A stretch of 64,000 bases of DNA from Paenibacillus glycinis (GCF_009909185.1 NZ_JAAAMV010000001.1:496001-560000), one strand, 5' to 3'. Shown: positions 9,556 to 19,034, counted from the first letter of the stretch. The notes: a model not told the origin generated them from the letters alone. Translations and numbers: made by a program.

Positions 9556-10701
9556 TTAGCTTAAATGAATCAGGACGTTATCCTGCCACAGCTGAGGCAG
9601 TTTCTTGGCGGTCTCGTCCCAAGCGCTGTAGTCGGAGATCGGCTTGGCGTTCTTGTATTGGTCGAGCGGAATCAGCTTGGCGGACACGTCGTCCGGCAGT
9701 TTGACGCTGTCGCGGATCGGACGGGCGAAGCCCTTCGCCAGGTTGATCTGGCCGGCATCGCTGAGAATGTATTCGCGGGTCAGCTTGGCCGCTTCCGGAT
9801 GCGGAGCGAATTTGTTGATGATCGTGGCGTAACCGCTCACGACGCTGCCTTCCGAAGGAATCACGACCTCGAATTGATCCGGATTGATTTGATCGCGGTA
9901 ACCGAGGGCGTTGAAATCCCATAACAGGCCGACCGGAATTTCGCCTTTCTCGAAGTTGGCCGTCGTCACGTCGGCGCTGCTGATCCGATTTTGTTCCGCG
10001 AGCTTTTTGAAGAAGTCTACGCCCGGTTGAATGTTCTTCTCGTCGCCGCCCATCGCGATCGACGCGGCCAGAACGGACATTTGCGCCTGCGCCGCTTTGG
10101 TCACGTCGCCGACGGCGATTTTATAATCGCCCTTGAGCAGGTCGTCCCAGCTTTTCGGTACATCCTTCACGAGGTCTTTGTTGACCATGAACGCGATCGT
10201 GCCTTGGTAGCCGACGACCCAATTGCCGTCCGCGTCTTTCGCCCACGACGGGATTTCGTCCCAGTAGGACGTTTTGTACGGCTGCGTTACGCCTTTCTCG
10301 GCCGCGACCGGACCGAACGCGATCCCGACGTCGCCGATATCGGCGGTCGCCTTGTCCTTCTCGGCTTCGAATTTGGCGATTTCCTCGGCGCTCGACATAT
10401 CCGTATCGGTATGCTTCAGGCCGTACTTGCTGTCCATGTCCGCCCACGTGTCTTTCCAGTTCGCCCAAGAATCCGGCATGCCGACGCTGACGACTTCCCC
10501 TTGTTCCTTCGCTTTGCTGGCCAGCTCGTCCACCGAAAGTTCGGCCGGCGCCTCCGCGTTGGCGTTCGTTTGCGCATTGCCTCCGTTTTCGTTTGCCGCC
10601 GCGTTCGAGCCGTTGTCGTTCGCTTTCGTGCATGCCGCCAAACTTACCGTCGTCAGCATGACGGCCAAAAGCATGATGCCTTTCGTGAGTTGCTTTCTCA
10701 T
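9556..10701 (-). CDS. ABC transporter substrate-binding lipoprotein
   Basis: This 381-residue protein has a signal sequence (MRKQLTKGIMLLAVMLTTVS) ending in the lipobox LAAC, then a low-complexity Asn/Ala/Gly linker and a two-lobed binding domain of the iron/spermidine/2-aminoethylphosphonate class (GYQGTIAFMVNKDLVKD, PIRDSVKLPDDVSAKLIP). The start ATG at 10699-10701 follows AAAGGAGAGGG; the longer reading to 10740 includes no site. It is the first gene of the seven-gene operon. The linked phosphodiesterase and PHP phosphatase suggest a phosphorylated ligand, but the pocket residues were not modelled. Confidence 0.92.
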   Translation of the reverse strand: MRKQLTKGIMLLAVMLTTVSLAACTKANDNGSNAAANENGGNAQTNANAEAPAELSVDELASKAKEQGEVVSVGMPDSWANWKDTWADMDSKYGLKHTDTDMSSAEEIAKFEAEKDKATADIGDVGIAFGPVAAEKGVTQPYKTSYWDEIPSWAKDADGNWVVGYQGTIAFMVNKDLVKDVPKSWDDLLKGDYKIAVGDVTKAAQAQMSVLAASIAMGGDEKNIQPGVDFFKKLAEQNRISSADVTTANFEKGEIPVGLLWDFNALGYRDQINPDQFEVVIPSEGSVVSGYATIINKFAPHPEAAKLTREYILSDAGQINLAKGFARPIRDSVKLPDDVSAKLIPLDQYKNAKPISDYSAWDETAKKLPQLWQDNVLIHLS

Positions 10702-10766
10702 GGTTTCTCGTCCCTCTCCTTTTGTGAGTTGTTGAGACATGATGACTGTTTCTATCTGGTTTTACT

Positions 10767-10795
10767 TTAACAGCCATATGTTTTCGGTTTTTCAA
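10767..10795 (-). promoter_or_regulatory. Candidate promoter of the ABC/hydrolase operon
   Basis: Minus-strand TTGAAA (complement of 10790-10795), a 17-base spacer and TGTTAA (complement of 10767-10772) lie about 70 bases upstream of the binding-protein start. The -35 is good and the -10 weak, which would suit an activated or repressed promoter. Confidence 0.35.
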
Positions 10796-10892
10796 CCCAG
10801 CATGTTTCATTTGTAAAAGCAGTCCAAATCAGGAAAGGTTGCGCGGAATAGGCAACTCTCATGTTCGAGTCCTGATCCGCCCGGACCGAAAA

Positions 10893-10985
10893 CCAACATT
10901 CGATTCAAAATCCAACATCGGATTCAAAGATGAACGTCGGAAACCAACACCGACCCAACATCGCGAACGGGCACCGGAATCCAAC
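10893..10985. repeat. Degenerate CCAAC-containing repeats in intergenic region
   Basis: CCAAC recurs at 10893, 10912, 10944, 10955 and 10981, and two copies continue as ATTCGATTCAAA and ATCGGATTCAAA. The 10702-11092 gap holds no gene: only the promoter, this repeat patch and a terminator. The patch could be an operator array or decayed sequence. Confidence 0.4.
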
Positions 10986-11024
10986 GAAAAATCCCCCAAT
11001 CCATCGCGAGATGGATTGGGGGAT
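10985..11024 (-). terminator. Rho-independent terminator after stalk/PKD gene
   Basis: A perfect 15-bp stem, ATCCCCCAATCCATC (10991-11005) and GATGGATTGGGGGAT (11010-11024), has a four-base loop. On the minus strand it is followed by TTTTT, so it ends the 11093-13078 gene. Confidence 0.88.
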
Positions 11025-11092
11025 GCAATTGGGGCGCGGCTCCGGGCTGCGTCCGGTTATCGCCGCTTATCGTGATTCCGTAATATCACAGG

Positions 11093-13078
11093 TTACCAGC
11101 GAAGCTCCGGCAGCGGCAGGAAGGTCATCGCGATCGGCAGGTTGCTGCCGGCCGCGAGCGTGAAGACGATGTCGACCGATTCTTCCGTCGCTCCGGTCCG
11201 GTACAGCGCCGTTGCCTGGGTGTTGTTCATCATCGACGTCGACACCACTTGGCCGTTGACCATGAACGCCCCGATGTACAGGCCGCCTCTCGCATTGAGC
11301 GCGATCAGCGTGCGCGGCGCCACATGCGGCAGATGCATGCGGTACAGCGTGCCGAAGTTGCCCGTGTTGTACTGCAGCTGGCCGGTCGTGTCGTCGATGC
11401 CGTCCAAGTATTTGTCGATCGTTTTGTCGCCCAGCACGATGCGCTGCTCGGTGTTGCCGAGCGTATCGTTGATCTCGATGGAACGGTCGGCGTTGTAGAA
11501 CGTGCCGCGCACGTGAATGCCGTCGCGCGGGATGACGGCCATATTAGGCAGCTCCGCGACCGGATCCTTGCCCGCTGCCACGACGACGATATGGAACTGC
11601 AGCTCCTGATCGCTGAAGATGTCCGCGTAGGCGGTCAGCACTTCGTCCGCCTTCATCGGCGTCTTCGACAGCTCCGGCAGGATTTCGATCGTTTGATGCG
11701 GCCGCACCGTCATCCATTTCGGAGCGGGGTTGCTTTGGTACGCGTTCAAGTAGCGCACGACCGCCATCTTGCCCGTGTTTCCGACGACCGGATCGGGTCC
11801 GCCGACGCCGATCGAGCTCGTGTTCACGTTCACGACCGTGCTGTTGTTGTTCGTGGCCAGCAGGTACATGCGAACCGGATAGCCGATCTTATTCACGTTA
11901 TGGAACATGAAGCGGACTTGCCCGGTCAGCTGCGCCTCGTAAGCGATCCCTTCCTGCGTCAGCGTCTCCGGGCTGTTGCTGCGCACCAGCTGGGACGTTT
12001 CGGAATTGACCGCGTACGTGATCGTCGGCATTTTCGGCACCGAATCGGGATCGATCGGGAAATTCTCGCCCGGCCTCGTATTCAAGCGGTAATACTCGTC
12101 CTTGGTATACAGGACTTCGCTCGTGACCGTTACCGTCCTCGTCACCGTCGACGTCAAGCCGTGCTTATCCTCGACGACCAGCGTGACGGTCTTGTCGCCG
12201 GGCTCGAAGAACACGCCGTCGTTGCCGGTAAACGTGCTCTTGACGATGGCGTTCTCGTCATCCGTGCTCATATCGATATAACGGACTTGCTCGCCGATGC
12301 GGTATTGCGATTTCTCGGTGGTAAAGTCCGCGACGGGCGGCTGATTCGGCGCTTTGACCACGACGGTGACGGCGTACGGATCGCTCCACGTGCCGTTGCT
12401 GTCCTGCACCTGCCGCGAAACGACGTACGTGCCCGCTTCGGGGAAGACGTCCATCCGGCCGTCCCACCGTTCGTCGATGAACGGCATGCCCGTCGGATTC
12501 GCCGCGTGATCGATATACGTCACCTGCGTCTGACCCGCGTAAATCTCGGAAGGCTGCACCTCGAAATTCGCCGTCGGCTTCGGCGGGACGACGACGGTCG
12601 ACCACGTCAGCGTGATCGTCTTGCCGATCGCCGCGACCGCGCTGTCCGCCATCTCGCCCCACGAACGAAGCGGAACCATGAGATAGCCGTTCGAAATGTA
12701 CGCGGCGCCGGTCAGCTTCGTCAGGACGCCATCCCGGTATGCGAAGCCGCTGCCGATCTTGAACACCAGCTCGTGCTTGTCGTTCCTGGCGATCGATTCT
12801 TTCTTCTGGGCGTCGTACGAAATCGCGTATCCGTACCGCTTGGCGATCGAGCTGAACGGAATGAACGTTCGGCCCTCGATGTTCGCGACGGGCTGCGCGG
12901 ATTGGTACGCCGTCCCGTTATGCACCATCTTGGCGCTCCCCATCGTCAATACGAGCTGATTCGCGGCCGTGGCGTACCCCGCCGCGTCAAGACCCTCCGC
13001 GTAAACGTTCTTCGTCGCCGCATGCGTGAAAGGCACGAATAAGAACGATAAAATCAATAACCATTTAAGCGACTTCAT
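11093..13078 (-). CDS. Secreted stalk-domain (copper amine oxidase N-like) protein with PKD-like repeats
   Basis: This 661-residue exported protein has a signal peptide (MKSLKWLLILSFLFVPFTHA) and a copper-amine-oxidase-N-like stalk domain at about residues 40-160 (NIEGRTFIPFSSIAKRYGYAISYDAQ; GYLMVPLRSWGEM). Two PKD-like Ig domains follow at about residues 168-245 and 248-325 (PTANFEVQPSEIYAGQ; PPVADFTTEKSQYRIGEQ). The remaining half shows no domain I recognise. The stalk domain is thought to be a cell-surface module; no catalytic residues are evident. It stands alone with its own terminator. An adhesion or envelope role is plausible but unproven. Confidence 0.85.
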   Translation of the reverse strand: MKSLKWLLILSFLFVPFTHAATKNVYAEGLDAAGYATAANQLVLTMGSAKMVHNGTAYQSAQPVANIEGRTFIPFSSIAKRYGYAISYDAQKKESIARNDKHELVFKIGSGFAYRDGVLTKLTGAAYISNGYLMVPLRSWGEMADSAVAAIGKTITLTWSTVVVPPKPTANFEVQPSEIYAGQTQVTYIDHAANPTGMPFIDERWDGRMDVFPEAGTYVVSRQVQDSNGTWSDPYAVTVVVKAPNQPPVADFTTEKSQYRIGEQVRYIDMSTDDENAIVKSTFTGNDGVFFEPGDKTVTLVVEDKHGLTSTVTRTVTVTSEVLYTKDEYYRLNTRPGENFPIDPDSVPKMPTITYAVNSETSQLVRSNSPETLTQEGIAYEAQLTGQVRFMFHNVNKIGYPVRMYLLATNNNSTVVNVNTSSIGVGGPDPVVGNTGKMAVVRYLNAYQSNPAPKWMTVRPHQTIEILPELSKTPMKADEVLTAYADIFSDQELQFHIVVVAAGKDPVAELPNMAVIPRDGIHVRGTFYNADRSIEINDTLGNTEQRIVLGDKTIDKYLDGIDDTTGQLQYNTGNFGTLYRMHLPHVAPRTLIALNARGGLYIGAFMVNGQVVSTSMMNNTQATALYRTGATEESVDIVFTLAAGSNLPIAMTFLPLPELRW

Positions 13079-13232
13079 GTTGTGTCTCCTTTTCTTTCTC
13101 CTTTGTGGCTCTGCGCGGGAAGCGTCATGGCCGGCTGTTCTGCAGCCTACTCTGACACCTTTGACGCAAATTTAACCTTAAAGTTGCGAAGGAGTTGTAA
13201 AGAGACAAGTTTTGACATCTGTTGCGAAGCGA

Positions 13233-13454
13233 TCAACCGTTCACGCGCATGTTGATCAGGAAGAACGTAACCATGACAATGAACGAAGCCGAAGCGAGCA
13301 TGCCGAACGCCAGCCGGGTCTTCTTCCGCTTCGCCACCAGCGGCGCATCCGCCTCCTGGCGGGCGGCGGTCACCGAGCGGTGCATGAAGAGAAACACGAT
13401 CGCGAGCGTTACGAACACCATATTCGATAAGAACCATAATTGCTGCCAAAACAT
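13233..13454 (-). CDS. Small two-helix membrane protein, unknown
   Basis: This 73-residue protein has two hydrophobic helices (WFLSNMVFVTLAIVFLF and AFGMLASASFIVMVTFFLI) joined by a basic loop containing KRKKTR, so the loop should be cytoplasmic and both ends outside. The ribosome-binding site GGGAGAGGTC is well placed. No family is recognised. Confidence 0.6.
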   Translation of the reverse strand: MFWQQLWFLSNMVFVTLAIVFLFMHRSVTAARQEADAPLVAKRKKTRLAFGMLASASFIVMVTFFLINMRVNG

Positions 13455-13519
13455 GAATGACCTCTCCCAACCTTAGGTGTGCAACCATACTAAAGTAGAC
13501 TAACGGAATAGCCGCGAGA

Positions 13520-13545
13520 TTGCAAACGCGAACCTATGCTATAAT
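13520..13545 (+). promoter_or_regulatory. Candidate extended -10 promoter for DUF1054 gene
   Basis: TGCTATAAT (13537-13545) is a perfect extended -10 element. TTGCAA at 13520 is too close (14-base spacer), so promoter strength probably rests on the extended -10. Confidence 0.5.
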
Positions 13546-13595
13546 AGACGAACCAAACATGCGTTTCCCCGCGAAAGAAAGGATGATTCACTGCC

Positions 13596-14246
13596 ATGAC
13601 CCTGACGACTGAACCGGCAAACCGGGCATTCGCCGGATTTGCCCCCGACGACTTCGACGTCTTCGCGGTTCCGGGCCTGGAACCCCGCATGGATGCGCTC
13701 ATCTCCCGCATCCGTCCTAAATTGAACGAGCTCGGCGAGCAGCTGTCGCCGTTCCTGACGGAATTGTGCGGCGAACCGATGTTCCCGCACGTCGCCAAGC
13801 ACGCGCGCCGGACAATTAATCCGCCTAACGATACCTGGGTCGCCTTCGCGCCCGGCAAACGCGGCTACAAAATGTTTCCGCATTTCCAGATCGGCTTGTT
13901 CGGGTCCCACCTGTTCGCGCAGTTTGCCATCATTTACGAGTCCGACAACAAGACCGTCTTCGCGGAACACGCACTGCGGCAGCTGGACGAGATCGAACGG
14001 AACATTCCCGGCCACTACCTCTGGTCGGGCAACCATATGGTGCCCGGCGGCGACACCCAGGAGGAGCTCGGCCGCGACGGACTGGCCAAGCTGCTGGAGC
14101 GCCTGCGCACCGTCAAAGCGTCGGAAGCGCTGTGCGGCATCGTCATCGACCGCCAGGATCCGATCCTGCGGGACGGCGAGGCGTTCGTCGCCAAAGTGAA
14201 AGAGACCTTCCGCACCGTGCTGCCGCTGTACAAGATGTCGTTCTGA
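13596..14246 (+). CDS. DUF1054 (UPF0637, YktB-like) family protein
   Basis: This 216-residue soluble protein resembles the UPF0637/YktB family of Firmicutes in length and in conserved stretches such as FAGFAPDDFDVFAVPGLEPRM, HVAKHARRTINPPNDTWVAF and YKMFPHFQIGLFGSH. It has no signal sequence or membrane segment. The ribosome-binding site GAAAGAAAGGATG and an extended -10 promoter lie upstream. It converges on the RND exporter gene with a shared terminator. The molecular function of the family is not known to me. Confidence 0.85.
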   Translation: MTLTTEPANRAFAGFAPDDFDVFAVPGLEPRMDALISRIRPKLNELGEQLSPFLTELCGEPMFPHVAKHARRTINPPNDTWVAFAPGKRGYKMFPHFQIGLFGSHLFAQFAIIYESDNKTVFAEHALRQLDEIERNIPGHYLWSGNHMVPGGDTQEELGRDGLAKLLERLRTVKASEALCGIVIDRQDPILRDGEAFVAKVKETFRTVLPLYKMSF

Positions 14247-14276
14247 GCGAACGGCCGCAACCGGATACGACGACGA

Positions 14277-14310
14277 AGAGCCCCGCGCCGGATAACCGGC
14301 GCGGGGCTCT
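14277..14310. terminator. Bidirectional terminator
   Basis: A perfect 15-bp stem, AGAGCCCCGCGCCGG (14277-14291) and CCGGCGCGGGGCTCT (14296-14310), has an ATAA loop between the convergent DUF1054 and RND genes. Confidence 0.8.
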
Positions 14311-14328
14311 TGCGCGTTCAGGGCTAAT

Positions 14329-17300
14329 TTACGCCGCGTGCTCCACGCGAGCATTGCTTCGCTGGCGCTTGGATTTGCGGAAGAAGAACAGCTCGTAGAT
14401 GCACGGCACGATCACGAGCGTGAGCAGCGTCGCCGCGGCCAAGCCGCCGATGACGACGATCGCCAAGCTCTGCGAGACGATGCTTCCGCTCTCCGAGGAT
14501 CCGAAGACGAGCGGCAGCATGGCGGAGATCGTCGCGATGGCCGTCATCAGGATCGGACGGGTACGGGTCGCGGCCGCTTCGACGAGCGCCTCGCGAATCG
14601 TCATCCGCTGTTCGTTCTGCTTCACGCGGTCGATCAGGACGATGGCGTTCGTCACCACGATGCCGACCAGCATGAGCGCGCCGAAGACGGCGGTGAAGTC
14701 CGGCGTGACGCCCGTGACGAGCAGCCCCACGACCGCGCCGATCGCCGCGAGCGGCAGCGAGCACAGGATCGCGAGCGGAGCGCGAAGCGTCTTGAACGTG
14801 ACGACCATGATCAGATAGACGATGCCGATCGCGATCAGCATGATGATGCCGAGATCCGCGAAGTCGGACGATTGGTCGGCCGAAGCGCCGCCGACGGTAT
14901 ACTTGACGCCTTCCGCTTTCTTCAGGGCGTTTACTTTCTTCGCGATTTCCTTGCCGACGATCGACAGCTGGGCCGGATCGACGTCCGCCATGACGCGAAC
15001 GTACGGCTTGCCGTCCTTGTGATAGAAGACGCTAGGCTGCTCGCTCTTGACGAGCTTCGCGACCGACGATACCGGCGCAGGGCCGGAGGCCGTCATGATG
15101 GTAAGCCCGTTTAAGTCCGCCGGCGATCTCGGATCGACGGAAGGCTGCAGGACCACGTTCGTTTGACGGTTATCGATCGTCAGCGCGCCGAGCGGGATCG
15201 GATTGAGCAAGCCTTGCAGCTGGGAAGCGACCTCTTGGCCGTTCGATTTTGCCGGATCCAGTTGGAACGTATACACCGGCTTCTTCTCTTCCTGGTTCGT
15301 CTTCACTTTCAGCACGTCCTTCACCGGCTTGATCGCCGCGATGACCTGGTCCGCGCCTTTGGCGATCGCGTCGAGGTCGTCCCCCGTCACGTCGACGAGC
15401 ACCTGCGTGCCGCCGGAGCCGCTCATGAAGTCCATGGCGCCCGCGTTCAAATCCGCGCCCGGGAACGCCGCGCGCTGCTTCTGCACGTCGGCGATGACTT
15501 TCTCGGCGTCCGCGCCTTTCTTCATCTGCACCAGGTACGTCACGAGCGTCGGCGAGGACACTTCGCCGTATTGGGCGCCGTCCGAACTGTTGCCGTTCTG
15601 CATCAATGCCCAGTCGATGCCGGCTTGTTGACCGAGGAAGCCTTCCAGCTTGCGCCCGCCTTCGATGACGGCCTCATGCGGCGTTTCGCTCGGATATTCC
15701 AGCGTGATGTTCAGGTTCGACGCGCTGGACGAATCCAGCGCTCCCTTAGGCATCGCCATGTACGCGCCGACGGATCCGACCAACAGTACGACCGAGACGA
15801 CGAGCGGCACCCATTTATGCGCCAAGCACCAGCCGAGGAAAGCGGTGAACCGTTTGGAGCCTTCGTGCTCCTTCATTTTCGTGTTGCGCAGCAGCACGGC
15901 GCTCAGCAGCGGCACGACCGTCAGCGCGACCAGCAGGGACGAGAGCAGCGAGTACGTCACCGTCAGCGCGAACGGCAGCAGGAACGCCTGCAGCGAGCCG
16001 CGCAGCAGCCCCATCGGCAGGAACACCGCGACCGTGACGAGCGTGGACGACGTGATCGCAGTTGCCACTTCCTTCGTGGCGTCCGTGATCAGGCCGATCG
16101 AGAACGATTCTTTCTGGAGCCGGCGGTAGATGTTCTCGATGACGACGATGCTGTCGTCGACGAGACGGCCGACCGCGACCGCGACCCCGCCGAGCGTAAT
16201 GATGTTCAGCGTCACGCCGGAAACTTGCAGCAGGTAGAGCGTGATGCCGAGGGACAGCGGGATCGAGACGATGGTCACGAGCGTCGCCCGAAGATTGCGC
16301 ATGAACAGCAGAATAACGATCGTGGCGAACAAGGCGCCCATCAAGACTTCGCGCAGCATGGAATTCACGGAATGCACGACCTGCTCCGACGTGCTCGACA
16401 GCACTTGGATATCGACGCCCTTGACGTCCTTGTTGAGCCGCTCGACCGTTTCCTGCACGGCGTCGCCGACCTTCACGGCATTTGCGTTCGCCGTCTTGGA
16501 TATCGTCAGCATGAGCACGTCCTTGCCTTTCAGGCTGCTGATGCTTTCCCGCTGCGTATCCATCTTCACTTCCGCCACGTCGCCCAGCGTCACGCCCTGC
16601 GCCACGGGCAATTTGCGCAGCGTGTCGAGATCGTTCACGCTCGCTTCGACGCTCAGGTTGCCGGAGGCGCCGTCGATCGTTTTCTCCCCGATGGAAGCCG
16701 AGACGTTGCGTCCTTGCAGCACGCCCATCAACGCCTGGAACGGCACGCCCTTGGCCGACAGCTTCGCCGCGTCCGGCACGATCGACACGCTCGGCGCCGA
16801 CTTGCCGCCGAGAGACACCTGACCGGCGCCGTCGACTTTTTTGAATTCGTCGATCAGGTCTTTCTCGACTTTATCCCGGTCGGCTTCGTTCACGCCGTCC
16901 AGCCCGACGGATACCCAGGAGATCGGGATCATCGAGGTGTTGAACTGGACCACGTACGGCGTCATGACCCGTTCGGGCAGCTGCACCGCGCGCACCGCCG
17001 CTTCCACCTCCGCCTTCGCGTCCTTCATGTTCGTCTTGGAGTCGAACGACAAATCGATCTTGGAGAAGCCGTTGCCGGACGACGAGGTCATGAGGCTCTT
17101 GCCTTTGACGAACTGAACCGCCTCCTCGAGCTTGGCCGTTACCTCGGTTTCCATCGATTTGGCGTCGTAGCCCGGGCCGATCGCGGCGATCGTGACCATC
17201 GGGTTATCCGCTTCCGGCAGAAATTCCATCGGCAGCCGGAAATAACTGACGACCCCCATCGCCAGCGCCATCAGCACGACGAGCTTCATCCCGGCCTTAT

Positions 17301-17331
17301 TATTGAAGGCCCATTTCGTAATCCATTGCAT
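14329..17331 (-). CDS. RND-family efflux transporter (AcrB/SwrC-like)
   Basis: This 1000-residue proton-driven exporter has the duplicated RND layout. An N-terminal helix (GMKLVVLMALAMGVVSYF) is followed by a large extracellular domain, then helices 2-6 with VGRLVDDSIVVIEN holding the paired proton-relay Asp residues (392-393). A second extracellular domain and a final helix block (GIVVTNAIVLIDRVKQ, RTRPILMTAIATI) complete it. It is closer to the single-component Gram-positive type such as SwrC, as no adaptor or outer-membrane gene is adjacent. Likely substrates are lipopeptides or other amphiphiles, by analogy only. It ends at a shared terminator. Confidence 0.93.
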   Translation of the reverse strand: MQWITKWAFNNKAGMKLVVLMALAMGVVSYFRLPMEFLPEADNPMVTIAAIGPGYDAKSMETEVTAKLEEAVQFVKGKSLMTSSSGNGFSKIDLSFDSKTNMKDAKAEVEAAVRAVQLPERVMTPYVVQFNTSMIPISWVSVGLDGVNEADRDKVEKDLIDEFKKVDGAGQVSLGGKSAPSVSIVPDAAKLSAKGVPFQALMGVLQGRNVSASIGEKTIDGASGNLSVEASVNDLDTLRKLPVAQGVTLGDVAEVKMDTQRESISSLKGKDVLMLTISKTANANAVKVGDAVQETVERLNKDVKGVDIQVLSSTSEQVVHSVNSMLREVLMGALFATIVILLFMRNLRATLVTIVSIPLSLGITLYLLQVSGVTLNIITLGGVAVAVGRLVDDSIVVIENIYRRLQKESFSIGLITDATKEVATAITSSTLVTVAVFLPMGLLRGSLQAFLLPFALTVTYSLLSSLLVALTVVPLLSAVLLRNTKMKEHEGSKRFTAFLGWCLAHKWVPLVVSVVLLVGSVGAYMAMPKGALDSSSASNLNITLEYPSETPHEAVIEGGRKLEGFLGQQAGIDWALMQNGNSSDGAQYGEVSSPTLVTYLVQMKKGADAEKVIADVQKQRAAFPGADLNAGAMDFMSGSGGTQVLVDVTGDDLDAIAKGADQVIAAIKPVKDVLKVKTNQEEKKPVYTFQLDPAKSNGQEVASQLQGLLNPIPLGALTIDNRQTNVVLQPSVDPRSPADLNGLTIMTASGPAPVSSVAKLVKSEQPSVFYHKDGKPYVRVMADVDPAQLSIVGKEIAKKVNALKKAEGVKYTVGGASADQSSDFADLGIIMLIAIGIVYLIMVVTFKTLRAPLAILCSLPLAAIGAVVGLLVTGVTPDFTAVFGALMLVGIVVTNAIVLIDRVKQNEQRMTIREALVEAAATRTRPILMTAIATISAMLPLVFGSSESGSIVSQSLAIVVIGGLAAATLLTLVIVPCIYELFFFRKSKRQRSNARVEHAA

Positions 17332-17555
17332 TTCTCTTCCATTCCCCTTTCAGACTATGGTTCTCCTCGGAACTCCTTGTTAAAGTCTACCTGTTCCCGC
17401 CGGTGGCGCGTAAACGTCTGCAGACCAGTCTTTCTCCCCGACCTGAGACGGAGAACGAGCAGCGTCCGGCGACGTAGCCCGCATGCCCCATGCATAAAAA
17501 AGGGCCTGATTTGGAACGCTGATAATCAAGCCAAAGCTGGAAGGGAAGGGATGTT

Positions 17556-19034
17556 ATGGCAGTGCCGGTCTTCAGCGACATCGACAAGAACTCCGCGTAC
17601 CTCCGCGCCCGCTTCCATCCCTGCTCGGATCTGACCGCCTACCGGTGGCATTACGGCCCCGGACTCCGGCTGAAGGCGATGACCTTCTACCTGGACACGC
17701 TCGTGTTGGACAAACGGACCAACTATTTCAAGCAGATGCTGCAGGACCTCGTGCAGCACGAGATCGGCGACGGCTCCGAGGTCACGCTGGAAATGATCGT
17801 CAAACGCTTCGGCAACCACATCGGCTCGGAAGAATCCGGCCTGGTCATCGATTCGCTGGAAGAGGCCGAACAGTTCATTCTAAGCGGCTGCCTGATCATC
17901 TTCATCGACGGCTGGGATCACGCGATCAGCTTCCACCCGGGACGGTTCGAGACGAGACAGGTCAGCGAGCCCGTCACCGAGCCCGTCGTCCAAGGCCCGC
18001 GCGAATCCACCGTCGAGAATTTAAAGAAAAACATCGGCATGATCCGCGCGCGCATCCAGAACTCCAGCGTCAAATTCAACTTCCTGCAGACCGGAGGCGA
18101 ATCGCGCACGGCCATCGCTTTCGGCTACATGGAGGGCATCGTGGAGCAGCAGGTACTGGACGCGTTCGTGTCGCGGATCGGACTCCTCCCCGACGGAGAC
18201 GTGCTGGAGACGAGCTATATCGAGGATGTCCTCGAGGAACGCACGTGGACGCCTTTCCCGCAATTCCGCTACACGGAGCGCACGGACGTCGCCGCTTCCG
18301 CCTTGCTGAACGGCAAAATCATCGTGCTCGTCGAAGGAACCGGCAGCGTGCTGATCGGCCCGACCACGTTCTTCGAGCTGCTGCAATCGAGCGAGGATTT
18401 CTACCAGCGGACGCTGATGTCGAATTTCATCCGCGTGCTGCGCTTCGCCGCGCTGATGATCGCGCTCGGCCTTCCGAGCTTGTACATCGCGATCTCGACG
18501 TTCCATCCGGAAGTGATACCGACCGTGCTGTTGCTCGCCGTCGTCGACGCCAGGGAAGGCATTCCGTTTCCCGCCTTCGTGGAGGCCGTCTTGATGGTAT
18601 TCATCTTCGAAATTCTGAGGGAAGCCGGCATTCGGCTGCCGCGCCCCGTCGGCTCCGCGGTCAGCATCGTCGGCGCCCTCGTCGTCGGGGAAGCCTCCAT
18701 CAACGCCGGCATCGTCTCGCCGAGCATGGTCGTCGTGATCGCGCTGACCGGCATCGCGTCGTTCGCGCTGCCGCAGTACAACCTCGCCGTCTCGCTGCGG
18801 CTGCTTCAGCTTCCGCTGATGATCTTGGCTGCGATGCTGGGCATCTTCGGCCTGATGATCGGCTTTTCCCTGATGTGGATCCACTTGATCGGACTCAAGT
18901 CGCTTGGCGTCCCTTACATGAAGCCCTTGGCGCCGTGGACGGTCGGCGAACTGCAAAACACGGTGTACCGCAAACCGCTGAAAGCGTTGATGAAAAGCGA
19001 CAAAGCGCGCGGACGCCGGCAGGGGAACTCGTAA
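17556..19034 (+). CDS. GerA-type germinant receptor A subunit
   Basis: This 492-residue protein is the A subunit of a nutrient germinant receptor in the spore inner membrane. A hydrophilic N-terminal half includes the conserved FPQFRYTERTDVAASALLNGK and EGTGSVLIGPTTFFELLQS. About five hydrophobic helices follow, ending with the family tail MWIHLIGLKSLGVPYMKPLAP. The gene starts after GGAAGGGAAGGGATG and is followed by the C, small D-like and B genes in one operon. The germinant cannot be predicted from this sequence. No convincing sigma-G promoter was found in 17332-17555. Confidence 0.95.
   Translation: MAVPVFSDIDKNSAYLRARFHPCSDLTAYRWHYGPGLRLKAMTFYLDTLVLDKRTNYFKQMLQDLVQHEIGDGSEVTLEMIVKRFGNHIGSEESGLVIDSLEEAEQFILSGCLIIFIDGWDHAISFHPGRFETRQVSEPVTEPVVQGPRESTVENLKKNIGMIRARIQNSSVKFNFLQTGGESRTAIAFGYMEGIVEQQVLDAFVSRIGLLPDGDVLETSYIEDVLEERTWTPFPQFRYTERTDVAASALLNGKIIVLVEGTGSVLIGPTTFFELLQSSEDFYQRTLMSNFIRVLRFAALMIALGLPSLYIAISTFHPEVIPTVLLLAVVDAREGIPFPAFVEAVLMVFIFEILREAGIRLPRPVGSAVSIVGALVVGEASINAGIVSPSMVVVIALTGIASFALPQYNLAVSLRLLQLPLMILAAMLGIFGLMIGFSLMWIHLIGLKSLGVPYMKPLAPWTVGELQNTVYRKPLKALMKSDKARGRRQGNS

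Noticed and set aside
17332..17555. TGCATAA near 17490 as a sigma-G -35 for the ger operon
   Set aside because: No CATA-type -10 is found at proper spacing, so no sporulation promoter is called.
15163..17634. Plus-strand open frame of about 820 codons opposite the RND exporter
   Set aside because: It is a shadow of the RND gene with no start site or recognisable domains.
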